From positions 124,001-188,000 of the forward strand of contig CAVRWX010000010.1 of assembly GCA_963725035.1 (NCBI GenBank): a stretch of 64,000 bases of DNA, written 5' to 3'. Each line of letters starts with the position of its first letter. Position 1 is the first letter of the stretch. A program made the position numbers and the translations under genes. The DNA is from JALZKA01 sp963725035 (lineage in GTDB: Bacteria > Actinomycetota > Thermoleophilia > Solirubrobacterales > 70-9). The notes below the pieces were generated by a model. It did not search any database. It was not told the origin of the DNA and was given only the letters and a program-made list of their open reading frames with translations. This document shows, piece by piece, positions 35,949-44,839 of the stretch.

Positions 35949-36623
35949 TCACTCGCCTTCGTCGTAGAGGCTCTCGGACGCCACCTGCGCGAGGCGGCGG
36001 TCCCAGAGCTTCACGGTGAGGAAGACGTCCGAGTCGCCGAAGCCGTGCACAGCATCCACGGCGACGAGCGTGAAGCGGCCGTCGCGGACCGGGCACTGGT
36101 CGACGACCTCGCCGTCGAGCTCGGCCGTCGCGGCGACCGCGCCGCGCACCATCGGCAGGCCCCAGACGAGAGTCACGTCGCCACCGCGGCCGGCCTCCGA
36201 GCGCCAAGACCCGAGGACGTCGTCTGAGAGGTCGATCTCCCACTCGGGGCTGTCTTCGACGGTGACGTCGGTGAACTCGGCCTTGGCGCTGAAGTCCTTG
36301 GGCTCGTCGCCCTCGGGCCGCACGAACGAAACCCAGCCGTAGTACTCGACCAGGACAGGCTCGGACCCCTCGGGCGCATCCGACGGCACGGACGGCTCCT
36401 GGGCGCGGCCCGTCACCGGCACGTAGACACGCCCGCCCCAGCCGCGCTCGGGGAACCAGCGCAGGGTCTCCGGGTTCAGTGCGGAGCCGGCGTCGGCCAC
36501 GAGCGGCTCGCACGCCTCGGTGATGTGGGTCGTAAGACGCTCCGCCCAGCGCCCCGCCGGCTCGGCGTCCTGCGCGGCGTCGGCGATGAAGCGGGGGAAG
36601 GGGCGCGAGCTGGGAGGGGTCAT
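35949..36623 (-). CDS. Conserved protein of unknown function (224 aa)
   Basis: An acidic, probably cytoplasmic protein without signal peptide. An N-terminal helical region (PRFIADAAQDAEPAGRW) is followed by a beta-rich domain containing many Trp, Asp and Glu residues (VEYYGWVSFVRPEG, DVTVEDSPEWEIDLSDD, VTLVWGLP). No catalytic motif is recognised. Its start is 68 bases from the divergent secreted-protein gene; that gap must hold both promoters. Confidence 0.65.
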   Translation of the reverse strand: MTPPSSRPFPRFIADAAQDAEPAGRWAERLTTHITEACEPLVADAGSALNPETLRWFPERGWGGRVYVPVTGRAQEPSVPSDAPEGSEPVLVEYYGWVSFVRPEGDEPKDFSAKAEFTDVTVEDSPEWEIDLSDDVLGSWRSEAGRGGDVTLVWGLPMVRGAVAATAELDGEVVDQCPVRDGRFTLVAVDAVHGFGDSDVFLTVKLWDRRLAQVASESLYDEGE

Positions 36624-36691
36624 CGGGTGGACAAGCCTAGTCGCGGGGCGTACAGTCCCTGAGCCAAGGAAATCGACGGAGGGGACGAGGG

Positions 36692-37475
36692 ATGAAGAAG
36701 ACAGCGGGATGGTTGAGTTCTCTTGCCGCGTGCGCGGTGGTCGCCGCCACGCTGCCTGCGGGCGGCGCGAGCGCTCACGTCAAGACGTTCGACTCGACGG
36801 TGACGCTCAGGGTCACCGATAACTACGTCTACAAGGGGCGGGTCAAGTCCGAGGAGAAGGACTGCTACCAGCATCGGGGAGTGACGATCTACAACGAGGC
36901 CGGCGACGAAGTCCTCTCGGGGGAGACCAACAACCGGGGCAGGTACCGCCTCATGTTCGTCGGAGAGCAGTACTACGCGAAGGTGGACAAGGTCACGGTC
37001 GGAATGGGGGTCCACCAGCACACGTGCCGTGCCGACAAGTCAGAGACGACCATAGCGGCCGCCGAGGCTAGCCGCGGGCAGCGAAGCGCTGAATTTCACG
37101 AGACGCGACGATCGGCCACGGCGCGCGGATGAGCGTGTGGCTACCGAGGTCACGATCAACGACAGATGCAGCTTCGACTGCCGCGCCGCTTCGCCCCGGC
37201 GCAACTACACGGTGGACTTCTTCGGCAAGGTGAGGTCCGAGGCCCCGCAATGTGAGCGACGGCGCGAGGTGCGCCTTTACCGCCGCGCAAGCTCAGGCCC
37301 CGGCTACGAGCTGATCGGCAAGACCGAGTCCGACGGTGACGGCGACTGGAAGATCACGCGGACCGACAAGCCCGGTTTCACAAATTATCTCGTGAAGACC
37401 AAGGCCGTTCGCAAGGGCAACACGAACTGCCTGCGTGCAACTTCGGACAAGGAATCACACGTGTTCGTCGTCTAG
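36692..37475 (+). CDS. Secreted protein with two similar beta domains, probably one gene split by a +1 frameshift
   Basis: The first frame (36692-37132) has a signal peptide (LSSLAACAVVAATLPAGGASA) and a domain with YKGRVKSEEKDC, then GVTIYNEAGDEVLSGETNNRGRY. The second frame (to 37475) has a matching domain (FFGKVRSEAPQCERRREVRLYRR, GKTESDGDGDWKI). In this frame the linker DRPRRADERVATEV reads sensibly upstream of 37137. I therefore infer one two-domain protein with an extra base between about 37050 and 37125. The domains look like prealbumin/Ig-like folds with paired cysteines. The function is unknown. The end overlaps galT by 21 bases. Confidence 0.6.
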
Positions 37476-38513
37476 CGCGTCGCGCAGGTCGGCAGCCGCC
37501 CTCTCGGGCGCGTAGGTCGAGATGTCGACTCCCGTGCCGAGCTCGAACCCGGCCCGGATCGTCAGGCGCGGGACGATGTCGATGTGCCAGGAGAACTCCT
37601 CGGCGCCGCTCGGCGTTGTGCGGATCCAGAGGTTGAATTGAGGTAAGGCCCCGAACACGCCGGCGAGCGCCCGGAGCGCAGTGCCGATCATCGCGGCGCC
37701 GCCCTGGCCCTCGGCCTCGAAAGAGGGGGCTGGGTTGCGGGGGACGATGCGAAGCTCGAACGGCGAGCGAGACGCCCATGGGCAGATCAGGATCGCCTCG
37801 TCGTCGATCGCGACCATTCGCTCCTTGCGCCGCACCTCCTCGATAGCGACGTCACCCAGGAGGTGGCCGCCCATCGTGCGCTGGTGGTAGGCGGTCGAGC
37901 GCTCGCGCTCGCGCGCGATCTCGGCGGGGACGAATCGCAGGCCGTAGAGCTGCGCGTGAGTGTGCTCGAGCGACGCGCCCGCGGCCGGGCCCTCGTTCAC
38001 GATCAGGTGCACGTACGCAGACTCGGCCGCGACCGCTCGCATGCGCTCGCGCCAGCCTGCGACCGCCACCTCGAGCTCCTCGGCCGAGAGCGCCGCCATC
38101 GACGTCTCGTGCCGGGGCGTGTTCACGATCACCTCGTGCGAGCCGTCGGCCGGCTGCGATCCGAAGAGCCCGACCTCGGCGGTGCGCCGCGAGTCGGCCA
38201 ACGGGTCGGCCGCGCTGGAGAAGCCGCCGCTGTCGGCCTCGCCGTCCCCGCCGCCACCGAGGACCGGGTAGAGGTTCGGAACGGAGCGAACGCGCCATCC
38301 GGGCGTGTCAGCCCCTCCACCGCCGGGACGGTCCGCCCAGACCTCGGGCGGCGTGCGGTCCTCGCGCCCCTCGCAGAACGGGCATTTCTCGGCAGCGTCG
38401 GGATTCGATTCGGCGACGGCGGGCGAGAACGCGTCGGGCCGCTCTGCCCTGCCGGGCGCGAGCACGACTCGCAGCCCCGTGAGCTGATCGATGCGTATTT
38501 CGGGAGCGGTCAG
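37455..38513 (-). CDS. galT: Galactose-1-phosphate uridylyltransferase, probable non-standard start
   Basis: A GalT of the HIT superfamily, exchanging UMP between UDP-glucose and galactose-1-phosphate. It has a Zn-type CPFCEGRE motif, VPNLYPVL, VNTPRHE and the active-site region GASLEHTHAQLYG with His-x-His. The first ordinary start is a GTG at 38465. The same frame upstream encodes the expected family N-terminus (EIRIDQLTGLRVVLAPG) with no ATG, GTG or TTG; a CTG at 38513, 8 bases after the SPFH gene stop, is the best start. The alternative is a mutated ATG. The rest is intact. Confidence 0.87.
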   Translation of the reverse strand: MTAPEIRIDQLTGLRVVLAPGRAERPDAFSPAVAESNPDAAEKCPFCEGREDRTPPEVWADRPGGGGADTPGWRVRSVPNLYPVLGGGGDGEADSGGFSSAADPLADSRRTAEVGLFGSQPADGSHEVIVNTPRHETSMAALSAEELEVAVAGWRERMRAVAAESAYVHLIVNEGPAAGASLEHTHAQLYGLRFVPAEIARERERSTAYHQRTMGGHLLGDVAIEEVRRKERMVAIDDEAILICPWASRSPFELRIVPRNPAPSFEAEGQGGAAMIGTALRALAGVFGALPQFNLWIRTTPSGAEEFSWHIDIVPRLTIRAGFELGTGVDISTYAPERAAADLRDALDDEHV

Positions 38514-38520
38514 GGCGCTA

Positions 38521-39402
38521 CTACGGCGAGGGTGGCTCGCCCGGATCCACGTCCTCGAGCTGGCTCAGGTCGGGCGGAGGCACATCCTCCGGGCTGATCG
38601 GCGGCGGCATCTGAGCGGGGTCGATGGGCGGCGCGACCGGCGGCTGCTCCCCGTCCTTGCGCACGAACGCGTGCAGCAGGTCGATCGGCAGCGGGAAGAC
38701 GATCGTCGTGTTCTGGTTCACGCCCATCTCCAGGAGCGTCTGCAGGTAGCGGAGCTGGAGGGTCGTCGGGTTCCTGCTCATGACGTCCGCCGCTTGGCTC
38801 AGCTTGGCGGACGCCTGGAACTCGCCGTCGGCGGAGATGACCTTGGCGCGGCGCTCACGCTCGGCCTCGGCCTGGCGGGCGATCGCGCGTTGCATCTCGG
38901 TCGGGAGCTCGACGTCCTTGACCTCGACGGTCGAGACCTTGACGCCCCACGGCTCGGTCTGCTCGTCGATGATCTGCTGGAGCTCGATGTTGAGGCGCTC
39001 GCGCTCAGAGAGGAGCGAGTCGAGCTCTGCCTTGCCGAGCACTGAGCGAAGCGTGGTCTGGGAGATCTGCGAAGTGGCGAGCAGGTAGTTCTCGACCTCG
39101 GTGATTGCCATGTTGGGGTCGACGACGCGGAAGTAGGCGACCGCGTTCACGCGGACGGTCACGTTGTCCTTGGTGATGACCTCCTGCGGCGGCACGTTCA
39201 GCGTGATGGTTCGCAGGTCGACGCGGACCATCTGGTCGATGAACGGGATGAGGAGGATCAGGCCCGGGCCCTTCTGGGCGATCAGGCGGCCCAGGCGGAA
39301 GATGACCCCGCGCTCGTACTCGCGGAGGATGCGCACCGCCGCGGCGAGGATGATCAGCAGGACTACCCCGAGTATTGCTGCAACTACCAGTCCAGCTGAC
39401 AA
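38521..39402 (-). CDS. SPFH/Band-7 membrane protein (slipin/stomatin-like)
   Basis: A 293-residue protein with an N-terminal membrane segment (AGLVVAAILGVVLLIILAAAV). An SPFH domain follows (EYERGVIFRLGRLI, PFIDQMVRVDLRT, VNAVAYFRVVDP), then a long charged helix (ARQAEAERERRAKVI) for oligomerisation. The C-terminal 50 residues are proline-rich. It starts 14 bases after the NfeD-like gene, its usual partner; together they form a membrane microdomain/proteolysis module. Confidence 0.92.
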   Translation of the reverse strand: MSAGLVVAAILGVVLLIILAAAVRILREYERGVIFRLGRLIAQKGPGLILLIPFIDQMVRVDLRTITLNVPPQEVITKDNVTVRVNAVAYFRVVDPNMAITEVENYLLATSQISQTTLRSVLGKAELDSLLSERERLNIELQQIIDEQTEPWGVKVSTVEVKDVELPTEMQRAIARQAEAERERRAKVISADGEFQASAKLSQAADVMSRNPTTLQLRYLQTLLEMGVNQNTTIVFPLPIDLLHAFVRKDGEQPPVAPPIDPAQMPPPISPEDVPPPDLSQLEDVDPGEPPSP

Positions 39403-39416
39403 AAGAACGTGCTCCT

Positions 39417-40745
39417 TTACGTCGGGGTCTCAGGGCTTGAATCGACCGGGCGGACCTTGAGCGTCAGGCCCTCGATCTCTTCGACTCGCACTCTATCGCC
39501 GGTTGGGATCGGCTCTCCGTCATCCGCGCGCTCGGCGCGCCACAGGGCACCCTGGACGAAGACCTGGCCGACAGGATCGACCGGCACGCGCACGTCTCCC
39601 TCGGCGCCAATGAGCTCCTCGTACCCCGTGTAGACCTTGCCGCGGCGCGCCTCCATCACCTTGCGTCCGACCCAGATGATCGGCGAGTGCCGAAGACGAC
39701 GGCGATGCCGATCACCAGCGGTGCCGAGACCTCGAAGTCCTCGTTGGTGTCGAAGAGGAGGAGGCCCGAGATGGCGAGTCGAGACGACTCCGAGGACGCC
39801 CATGATGCCCGCGGTCGGAAGCTGCGTCTCGGCGATCAGAAGCCCGACTCCGAGGATGAGGAGCACCACGCCGGCCGCCGTCACCGGAAGCTGGGACGAG
39901 GCGAACAGCCCGACTATCAGCGCGATGAGCCCGGTCGCCCCCGGCACGATGAGGCCCGGGCTGAAGATCTCGACCAGGAGCCCGACGATGCCCGCGAGGA
40001 TCAGGAGGAAGGCGACGTTCGGGTTGACGATGATCTGCAGGACCTCGTACTGGAAGGGCATGTCGCGCTCGTCGACGGTGAGTCCCTCGGTGTCGAGCGT
40101 GGTCGCCTTGGGCCCCTGGACCTCGAAGCCGTCGAGCTGCTCCAGGAGGTCTTGGGTGTCGGCGGCGACGATGTCGATCAATCCGGCTTCAAGGGCCTCG
40201 GCGGCGGTGACGTTGGTCGCGTCGCGGACCATCTCCTCGGCCAGCTCGGGGTTTCGCCCGTGCTCCTCGGTCAGCGCGCGGACGTAGGCGGCTGCGTCGT
40301 TCTCGATCTTCGTGCCGAGCACCTCCCCGATGTCCTCGCCGCCGATCGTGATCGGCGAAGCAGAGCCGATGTTGGTCTGCGGCGCCATCGCGGCCACGTC
40401 GGCCGCCTGCGTGATGAAGAGGCCCGCCGATGCGGCTCGGGCGCCGTTGGGCGAGACGTAGACGACGACCGGCATCGGCGCCGCGATGATGTCCTTGACG
40501 ATCTCGCGCATCGAAGTGTCGAGCCCGCCGGGCGTGTCGAGCCGGACGATCACGAGCTCGGCCGCATCGTCAGCGGCATCCTCGAGAGCACGCCCCATCC
40601 AAGCCTCGGTCGCGGGATCGATCGTCCCCGAGAGCTCGATGGAAACCGCCTCGCCGGTCCCGTCCTGCGCCGGCGCCCCGGCGGCAAGCGCGAGCCCCGC
40701 GACAATCGCGGCCAGCGACCCGAAGATGCGCGACTTTCGTCTCAC
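39417..40745 (-). CDS. NfeD-like membrane-bound ClpP-class serine protease, locally frameshifted
   Basis: Partner protein of slipins. I chose the GTG at 40745, which gives a signal peptide (IFGSLAAIVAGLALAAGAPA). The ClpP-class domain has RLDTPGGLDTSMR and SPNGARAASAGLFI with the catalytic Ser in SAG. Four or so membrane helices follow, then a C-terminal OB-like NfeD domain (GAEGDVRVPVDPVGQVFVQG). Between about 39775 and 39695 the proper sequence (LAISGLLLFDTNEDFEV) lies in another frame; one extra base at the first point and a two-base gain or one-base loss at the second restore it. Confidence 0.88.
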   Translation of the reverse strand: MRRKSRIFGSLAAIVAGLALAAGAPAQDGTGEAVSIELSGTIDPATEAWMGRALEDAADDAAELVIVRLDTPGGLDTSMREIVKDIIAAPMPVVVYVSPNGARAASAGLFITQAADVAAMAPQTNIGSASPITIGGEDIGEVLGTKIENDAAAYVRALTEEHGRNPELAEEMVRDATNVTAAEALEAGLIDIVAADTQDLLEQLDGFEVQGPKATTLDTEGLTVDERDMPFQYEVLQIIVNPNVAFLLILAGIVGLLVEIFSPGLIVPGATGLIALIVGLFASSQLPVTAAGVVLLILGVGLLIAETQLPTAGIMGVLGVVSTRHLGPPPLRHQRGLRGLGTAGDRHRRRLRHSPIIWVGRKVMEARRGKVYTGYEELIGAEGDVRVPVDPVGQVFVQGALWRAERADDGEPIPTGDRVRVEEIEGLTLKVRPVDSSPETPT

Positions 40746-40832
40746 ACCGTGATTATCGCGCGCGCTTGGTAGGCCTGGCGACCGGTGAAATGAGCGTGGG
40801 CAACCCACGTGAGTGCGACGGGCACCGAGGAC

Positions 40833-40845
40833 GGTGCCTGGCACC
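40833..40845. repeat. GGTGCCTGGCACC palindrome, copy 1
   Basis: A 13-base palindrome in the gap between the NfeD gene and the small membrane protein gene. The same word recurs twice at 62375-62399. It probably belongs to a dispersed short-repeat family. Confidence 0.6.
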
Positions 40846-40852
40846 TTGATCG

Positions 40853-41251
40853 CTACGGAGCGACGGGAACGCCGGGCGAACCGAACATGAGGAACCACAC
40901 GGAGCAGACGATGCCGACGAGGATCGTCGCTGTGATGACGATGTCCTCGATCGGGTGGGTGTCGGGCCCGGTGCGCCGCTCGGCCGAGAGGCTGCGGTTC
41001 CAGTCGTGGCGGACCGGCTTGCCCTCGTCGTGCGTGACGACGGCCTTGATCCACGCCAGGATGTAGGCCATCAGGCCGTAGGAGAGGATGATCCCGAAGA
41101 GCGCGACGCCGAGTCCGCTGAAGGACGGAGTCGTCCCGCCTTGGAGCTGCGAGCCCACCCAGACCCAGAGGTAGGGCACGCCGGCGCCGAAGACGATCAC
41201 CGCCATGGCCCCGAGAGGCCAGCGCAGCACGCTCCAGATCGCATGTCCCAC
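40853..41251 (-). CDS. Small integral membrane protein of unknown function (132 aa)
   Basis: Three membrane helices are visible: at about 10-33 (LGAMAVIVFGAGVPYLWVWVG), 45-70 (LGVALFGIILSYGLMAYILAW) and 105-125 (IVITATILVGIVCSVWFLMF). A positively charged loop lies between the second and third. No motif is recognised. It starts 12 bases after the end of the thioredoxin-like gene, so co-transcription is likely. Confidence 0.65.
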   Translation of the reverse strand: MGHAIWSVLRWPLGAMAVIVFGAGVPYLWVWVGSQLQGGTTPSFSGLGVALFGIILSYGLMAYILAWIKAVVTHDEGKPVRHDWNRSLSAERRTGPDTHPIEDIVITATILVGIVCSVWFLMFGSPGVPVAP

Positions 41252-41263
41252 GTGCTCCCATGA

Positions 41264-41886
41264 TTACTGCGCGTACTCCTCGATGTCCGCCGCGAGTCGT
41301 TCCCTGAGCGTCCGGGTACCCGCCGTACCTCGGGTAGGCAACCTCTCCGTTCGAATCGATGAACGCAGTGCTGGGAAACTCACGGGCGATGCCAGCTCCT
41401 CCGCGCAGTTCCTGATCCGGATCGAGATAGCTCGGATACGGCAACGGGAAGTCCCGACAGGAAGGTCGCACCGGTTTCAGGACCGTCGTCCGCAGAGTAG
41501 TCCGATGAATGCGATTTCGTCACCTCGCTCGATCGCTTGCTACTGGAAGTCCGGGAACTCCTCGCGACAGGGCCCGCACCACGAAGCCCATTTGTTGACG
41601 ACGACGGGAATGCCCGCCGCCTCGAGCTCTGCGAGGCGAGAGTTGTAACCCGTCGACTCCCTCGTCGAGGATCTCGTTCGCCTGGTCGCGGATCGCGGCG
41701 AGCTCGGGCGGCGCGCCCTTGACCGGCGCCTGCGCCTCTTCGAGCGTACAGGGCCGAGTCCGGATTGGCGCTATCGGGGTCGACCGTGTCGGGTTCGCCG
41801 CCGCCGCAGCCCGCGCCCAGCGCGACGACTACCGCGACTGCGATCACGGCTACGACATTCCTGCAATTCGCGCCAATTGAAGACAT
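41264..41886 (-). CDS. Thioredoxin-like lipoprotein (TlpA/ResA-type), multiply frameshifted
   Basis: A lipoprotein signal (VVVALGAGC) begins the first frame. Piecing together frames gives a thioredoxin fold with NSRLAELEAAGIPVVVNKW followed by ASWCGPCREEFPDFQ, including the WCGPC redox motif. The later segments are SADDGPETGATFL, LPLPYPSYLDPDQELRGG, FPSTAFID (cis-Pro region) and RERLAADIEEYAQ to the TAA at 41264. At least four single-base corrections are needed (one extra T near 41650 is clear). It should reduce or assemble extracytoplasmic thiols, for example for cytochrome c maturation, though the ccm genes lie 10 kb away. It is either a pseudogene or the worst-affected sequence-error site. 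Confidence 0.7.
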
Positions 41887-42053
41887 TTGACCGTTGAGGC
41901 TGGTACTTTTGGGGTGGATCCCGCGTCAGGGACCGCGGGGGCTCCGGCCAGGCATGTAGGGGGAAAGCCACGCCGGCCGCCTCCATCGAGCTTACATCGC
42001 TCGCCAGTGCGTTTTGGACGTCTCAGGCGAGCCCCTTTCGAGAAAGCCTCACC

Positions 42054-44718
42054 TTGGCAAACACCACCGACGTGGCCGCTAGCGCGGTCAGCATCCCAAC
42101 GGAATCGGAGCTCGAGCGAGCTCAGGAGTTCGCGCGGGAACCCATCCTGCTCGAAGGTGAGACCGTCGAGGACCTGGCGCCCGGAACGGCGCGCCGCCGC
42201 GCTCTCGACGACGCGCTGGCAGAGATCGAGGCGGGCCACGAGGAGCCTTCAACAGAATGGCGGCGGCACTACTCGTTGATGCTCGGCCTGGAGCGCATCC
42301 TCGAGATGGAGCCGCCGACCCTCCTCGACGGCGCCGAGCTGAACGACCACCAGGTCGACGCGCTCTCGGGGACGCTCGCCGCCCTCGTCACCGAGATCGA
42401 GGACGGTCCGATCACCAACGGCAATGGCAATGGCTCGAACGGCGCGAGCGCACCGGCCGCCGAGGAGACGGCATCCGAGAACGGCGCCGGCGAGGACGAG
42501 GAGGACCTCGACGACGAGCTCGAGCCCGACGAGGAGCCTCAGGACTGGGCCGACGAGCCGGCTGAGGACGACGAGGACGTGGTTTCCGAGGCGCCCGAGG
42601 ACCCCGGCGCATCGAGGCGGTTTTGGTTCGAGCACGCGACGGGCGCCGGCAAGACCGTCGCAGCCGTCGGATTCGTCGAGTCGTCTCGCACCGGCGGGAT
42701 CCTGATCCTCACTCACCGCCGGAACCTCGTCGACCAGTTCATCGGCGAGATCTCGGACCGCGGCTACAAGGACCGCCTGTCGCCCCCGCTTCTGGGCAAG
42801 GCCGACCACGCCCACGGCCCCGTCACGGTCGAGACCTACCAGTGGTTCGTCCGCAACTCGAAGGAGATCTCGGACGCATACGCGATCGTGATCTGCGACG
42901 AGGCGCACACCGCGCTCGGCGAGAAGACCAGCGCGTGCATCCGCCAGATGGACGGCCCCGTCTTCATCGGCATGACCGCGACCGGCGCGCTGATCGCCCG
43001 CCACGTCGCCGACCTCTTCCCGACCCAGACGTCGCGCTTCGACCTCGCCCAGGCCGCGCGCCGCGGCGTGATCGCGCCCCTTCGCTGCATCCGCATCCCG
43101 CCGGGGCCGGGCGTGCGCTCGCTCGCGAAGGTGCCGCTCCGGCGCGGCGAGGTTGACCAGGACTTCGATCAGGAGGAGCTGGCGAAGCTCCTCGACCAGG
43201 GGCCGTTCAACGTGGCGATCGCCGATCTCTACAAGGCGCGCTTCTCCAAGGTTCCGGGCGTCCTCTACACCGCGGGCGTCAAGCACGCCAACAACGTCGC
43301 CGCAGCGATGCGCGACGTCGGCATCAACGCGCGCGCCGTCTCGGGCGAGACCAACAAGCGCGAGCTCGCCGAGATCCTGGCCGCGTTCGAGCGCGGCGAT
43401 GTCGACGTGCTCTGCAACGCGATGCTTCTGGCCGAGGGGTGGAACTCGCCCCGCGCGACGATCTGCATGCACCTCGCGCCAACCGCTTCGCGGCGCATCT
43501 ACCAGCAGCGCGTGGGCCGCGTGACCCGGAAGGCGCCCGGGAAGGAGGCGGGGCTCGTGATCGACCTCGTCCATCCCGCGACGACCTCCGACGAAACGAT
43601 CGTGACCCTCCACTCGCTCCTCGACCGCGACGTCTACCGCGGCGGTGCCATCGTCGTCGGCCCCGTCCGGCGCGGGCGCGGGCGCCGGGTGCGCGTCGAG
43701 CGGCGGATCGTCCCAGTCTCGGCCGACCCCGAGCGCCGCGTTGCCGTCCTCGAACGCGAGCTCTGGCGGATCGCCGTCGAGAACCTGAACTACTCCGAGC
43801 AGCACGCCTGGGCTGCGCTGGCCGGCTCGAAGGTGACGTCGAACCAGTGGCGCCGCGCCAAGGCGATGATCCAGCACGACGAGGCGAAGGAACTGCGACG
43901 CCGCTTCCTCCTGACCTGCGTCCAGCGAAACCGCAACCACCAGCTCCGCTTGAAGGCGATGGCCGAGGTGGCCGCGCTCCGCGACGCCGAGGCGTTCGAC
44001 GACTGCGTCGACATCGTCACCACCTGGAGCCGCGAGGACCGCCGCGCCGGGGCCAAGCTTCTGCTCCAAGCGCTCGCCGAGCGCCGCATCGGCCGCCGCG
44101 ACCAGGCTCAGGCCTGGGTCTGGCGCCTTGCCGAGACCACCCGCGAGCTCCACGAGCAGTACGCCGTTCAGCGCTGGCCGGAGACGAAGCGCCTGCTGGG
44201 CCTGTTCGTCAACTCATCCGGCCGCGCCCACGGCCGCAACGCCCGGCGCCTCGTCACCGCTGCGCGCCAGCAGGACCGCCGCCTCGCGGTAGCGCTCCTC
44301 GCCGCGGCGGTCGCCCATACGCCCGAGGCCGAAGAGGTGCTCCGCGGTGCACGCATGCGCATGGCGCGGAAGCCCTCGGCCGTCGCCCGCGAACTGCTCA
44401 GGAACTTCCCGAAGCCCGGCTCCGGCCGCCGGCGCCGCCGCAAGAAGGGCGGCAACGGCGACAAGCCGAAGGGCAACGGCAACTCGCCCGGGCGCGAGGT
44501 GCTCGACGCGGAGGTCGTGGACGACGAGGCGCTCGATGCGGAGGCGACGAATGACGAAGGCGCCGATGCGGTCGAGGAGACGTCCAGCGAGGGCGCTGAT
44601 GAGGTCGAGGACAGTGCCGACGTCGATGGACGACTCCGACGATTCTGGAGTCGACCAGGGTGAGGAAGCTGGCGATGACGCCGACGCCGACGACGATTCA
44701 GACGCCTCCGACGACTGA
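42054..44718 (+). CDS. Superfamily 2 DEAD/DEAH helicase with acidic arms
   Basis: A large SF2 helicase starting with TTG. An N-terminal region of about 190 residues ends in a very acidic linker rich in Glu and Asp. The helicase core has motif I ATGAGKT (about 196-202), motif II DEAH (about 282-285), motif III GMTATG, and a second RecA domain with GVLYTAGVKHANN, AEGWNSPRAT and the motif VI QRVGRVTR. A helical Arg-rich domain follows, then a basic RRRRRKKGG stretch and an acidic tail. The first frame stops at 44663; one extra base near 44630 restores an Asp-rich tail to the TGA at 44718. It resembles type III restriction/UvrB-like helicases, but no methylase or nuclease partner is adjacent. Confidence 0.8.
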
Positions 44719-44719
44719 T

Positions 44720-44779
44720 TCACATGATCGGGCGGGGTTTTACGGACTATGTCCGTACAACTCCGACCTCGATGCCTAG
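44720..44779. repeat. 60-bp structured repeat, unit 1
   Basis: This unit shares an exact left block TCACATGATCGGGCGGG and a right block TCCGACCTCG.TGCCTAG with the unit that follows without a gap. The centre is a hairpin with arms TACGGAC and GTCCGTA and loop TAT. It overlaps the last base of the reconstructed helicase stop codon and lies between convergent genes. Confidence 0.85.
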
Positions 44780-44839
44780 TCACATGATCGGGCGGGATTG
44801 TGCCGCTCTGCGCGGCACAAGTCCGACCTCGTTGCCTAG
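44780..44839. repeat. 60-bp structured repeat, unit 2
   Basis: The exact-length neighbour of unit 1. Its central hairpin has 9-bp arms TTGTGCCGC and GCGGCACAA with a 5-base loop. Compared with unit 1, three stem pairs change on both sides (A-T to G-C, G-C to C-G, A-T to C-G), keeping pairing. It covers the birA stop codon. It may act as a terminator or stability element, but it has no T-run. Confidence 0.85.

Noticed and set aside
39417..41471. Extended start of the NfeD-like gene to 41471
   Set aside because: Residues before the GTG at 40745 include a piece of the thioredoxin-like protein and antisense of the small membrane protein, so the extension is chance read-through.
42249..44153. A 634-codon frame antisense to the helicase
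   Set aside because: The helicase frame has all superfamily 2 motifs in order, while the antisense frame is Arg/Leu/Val/Asp-rich without motifs, a usual shadow in high-GC DNA.
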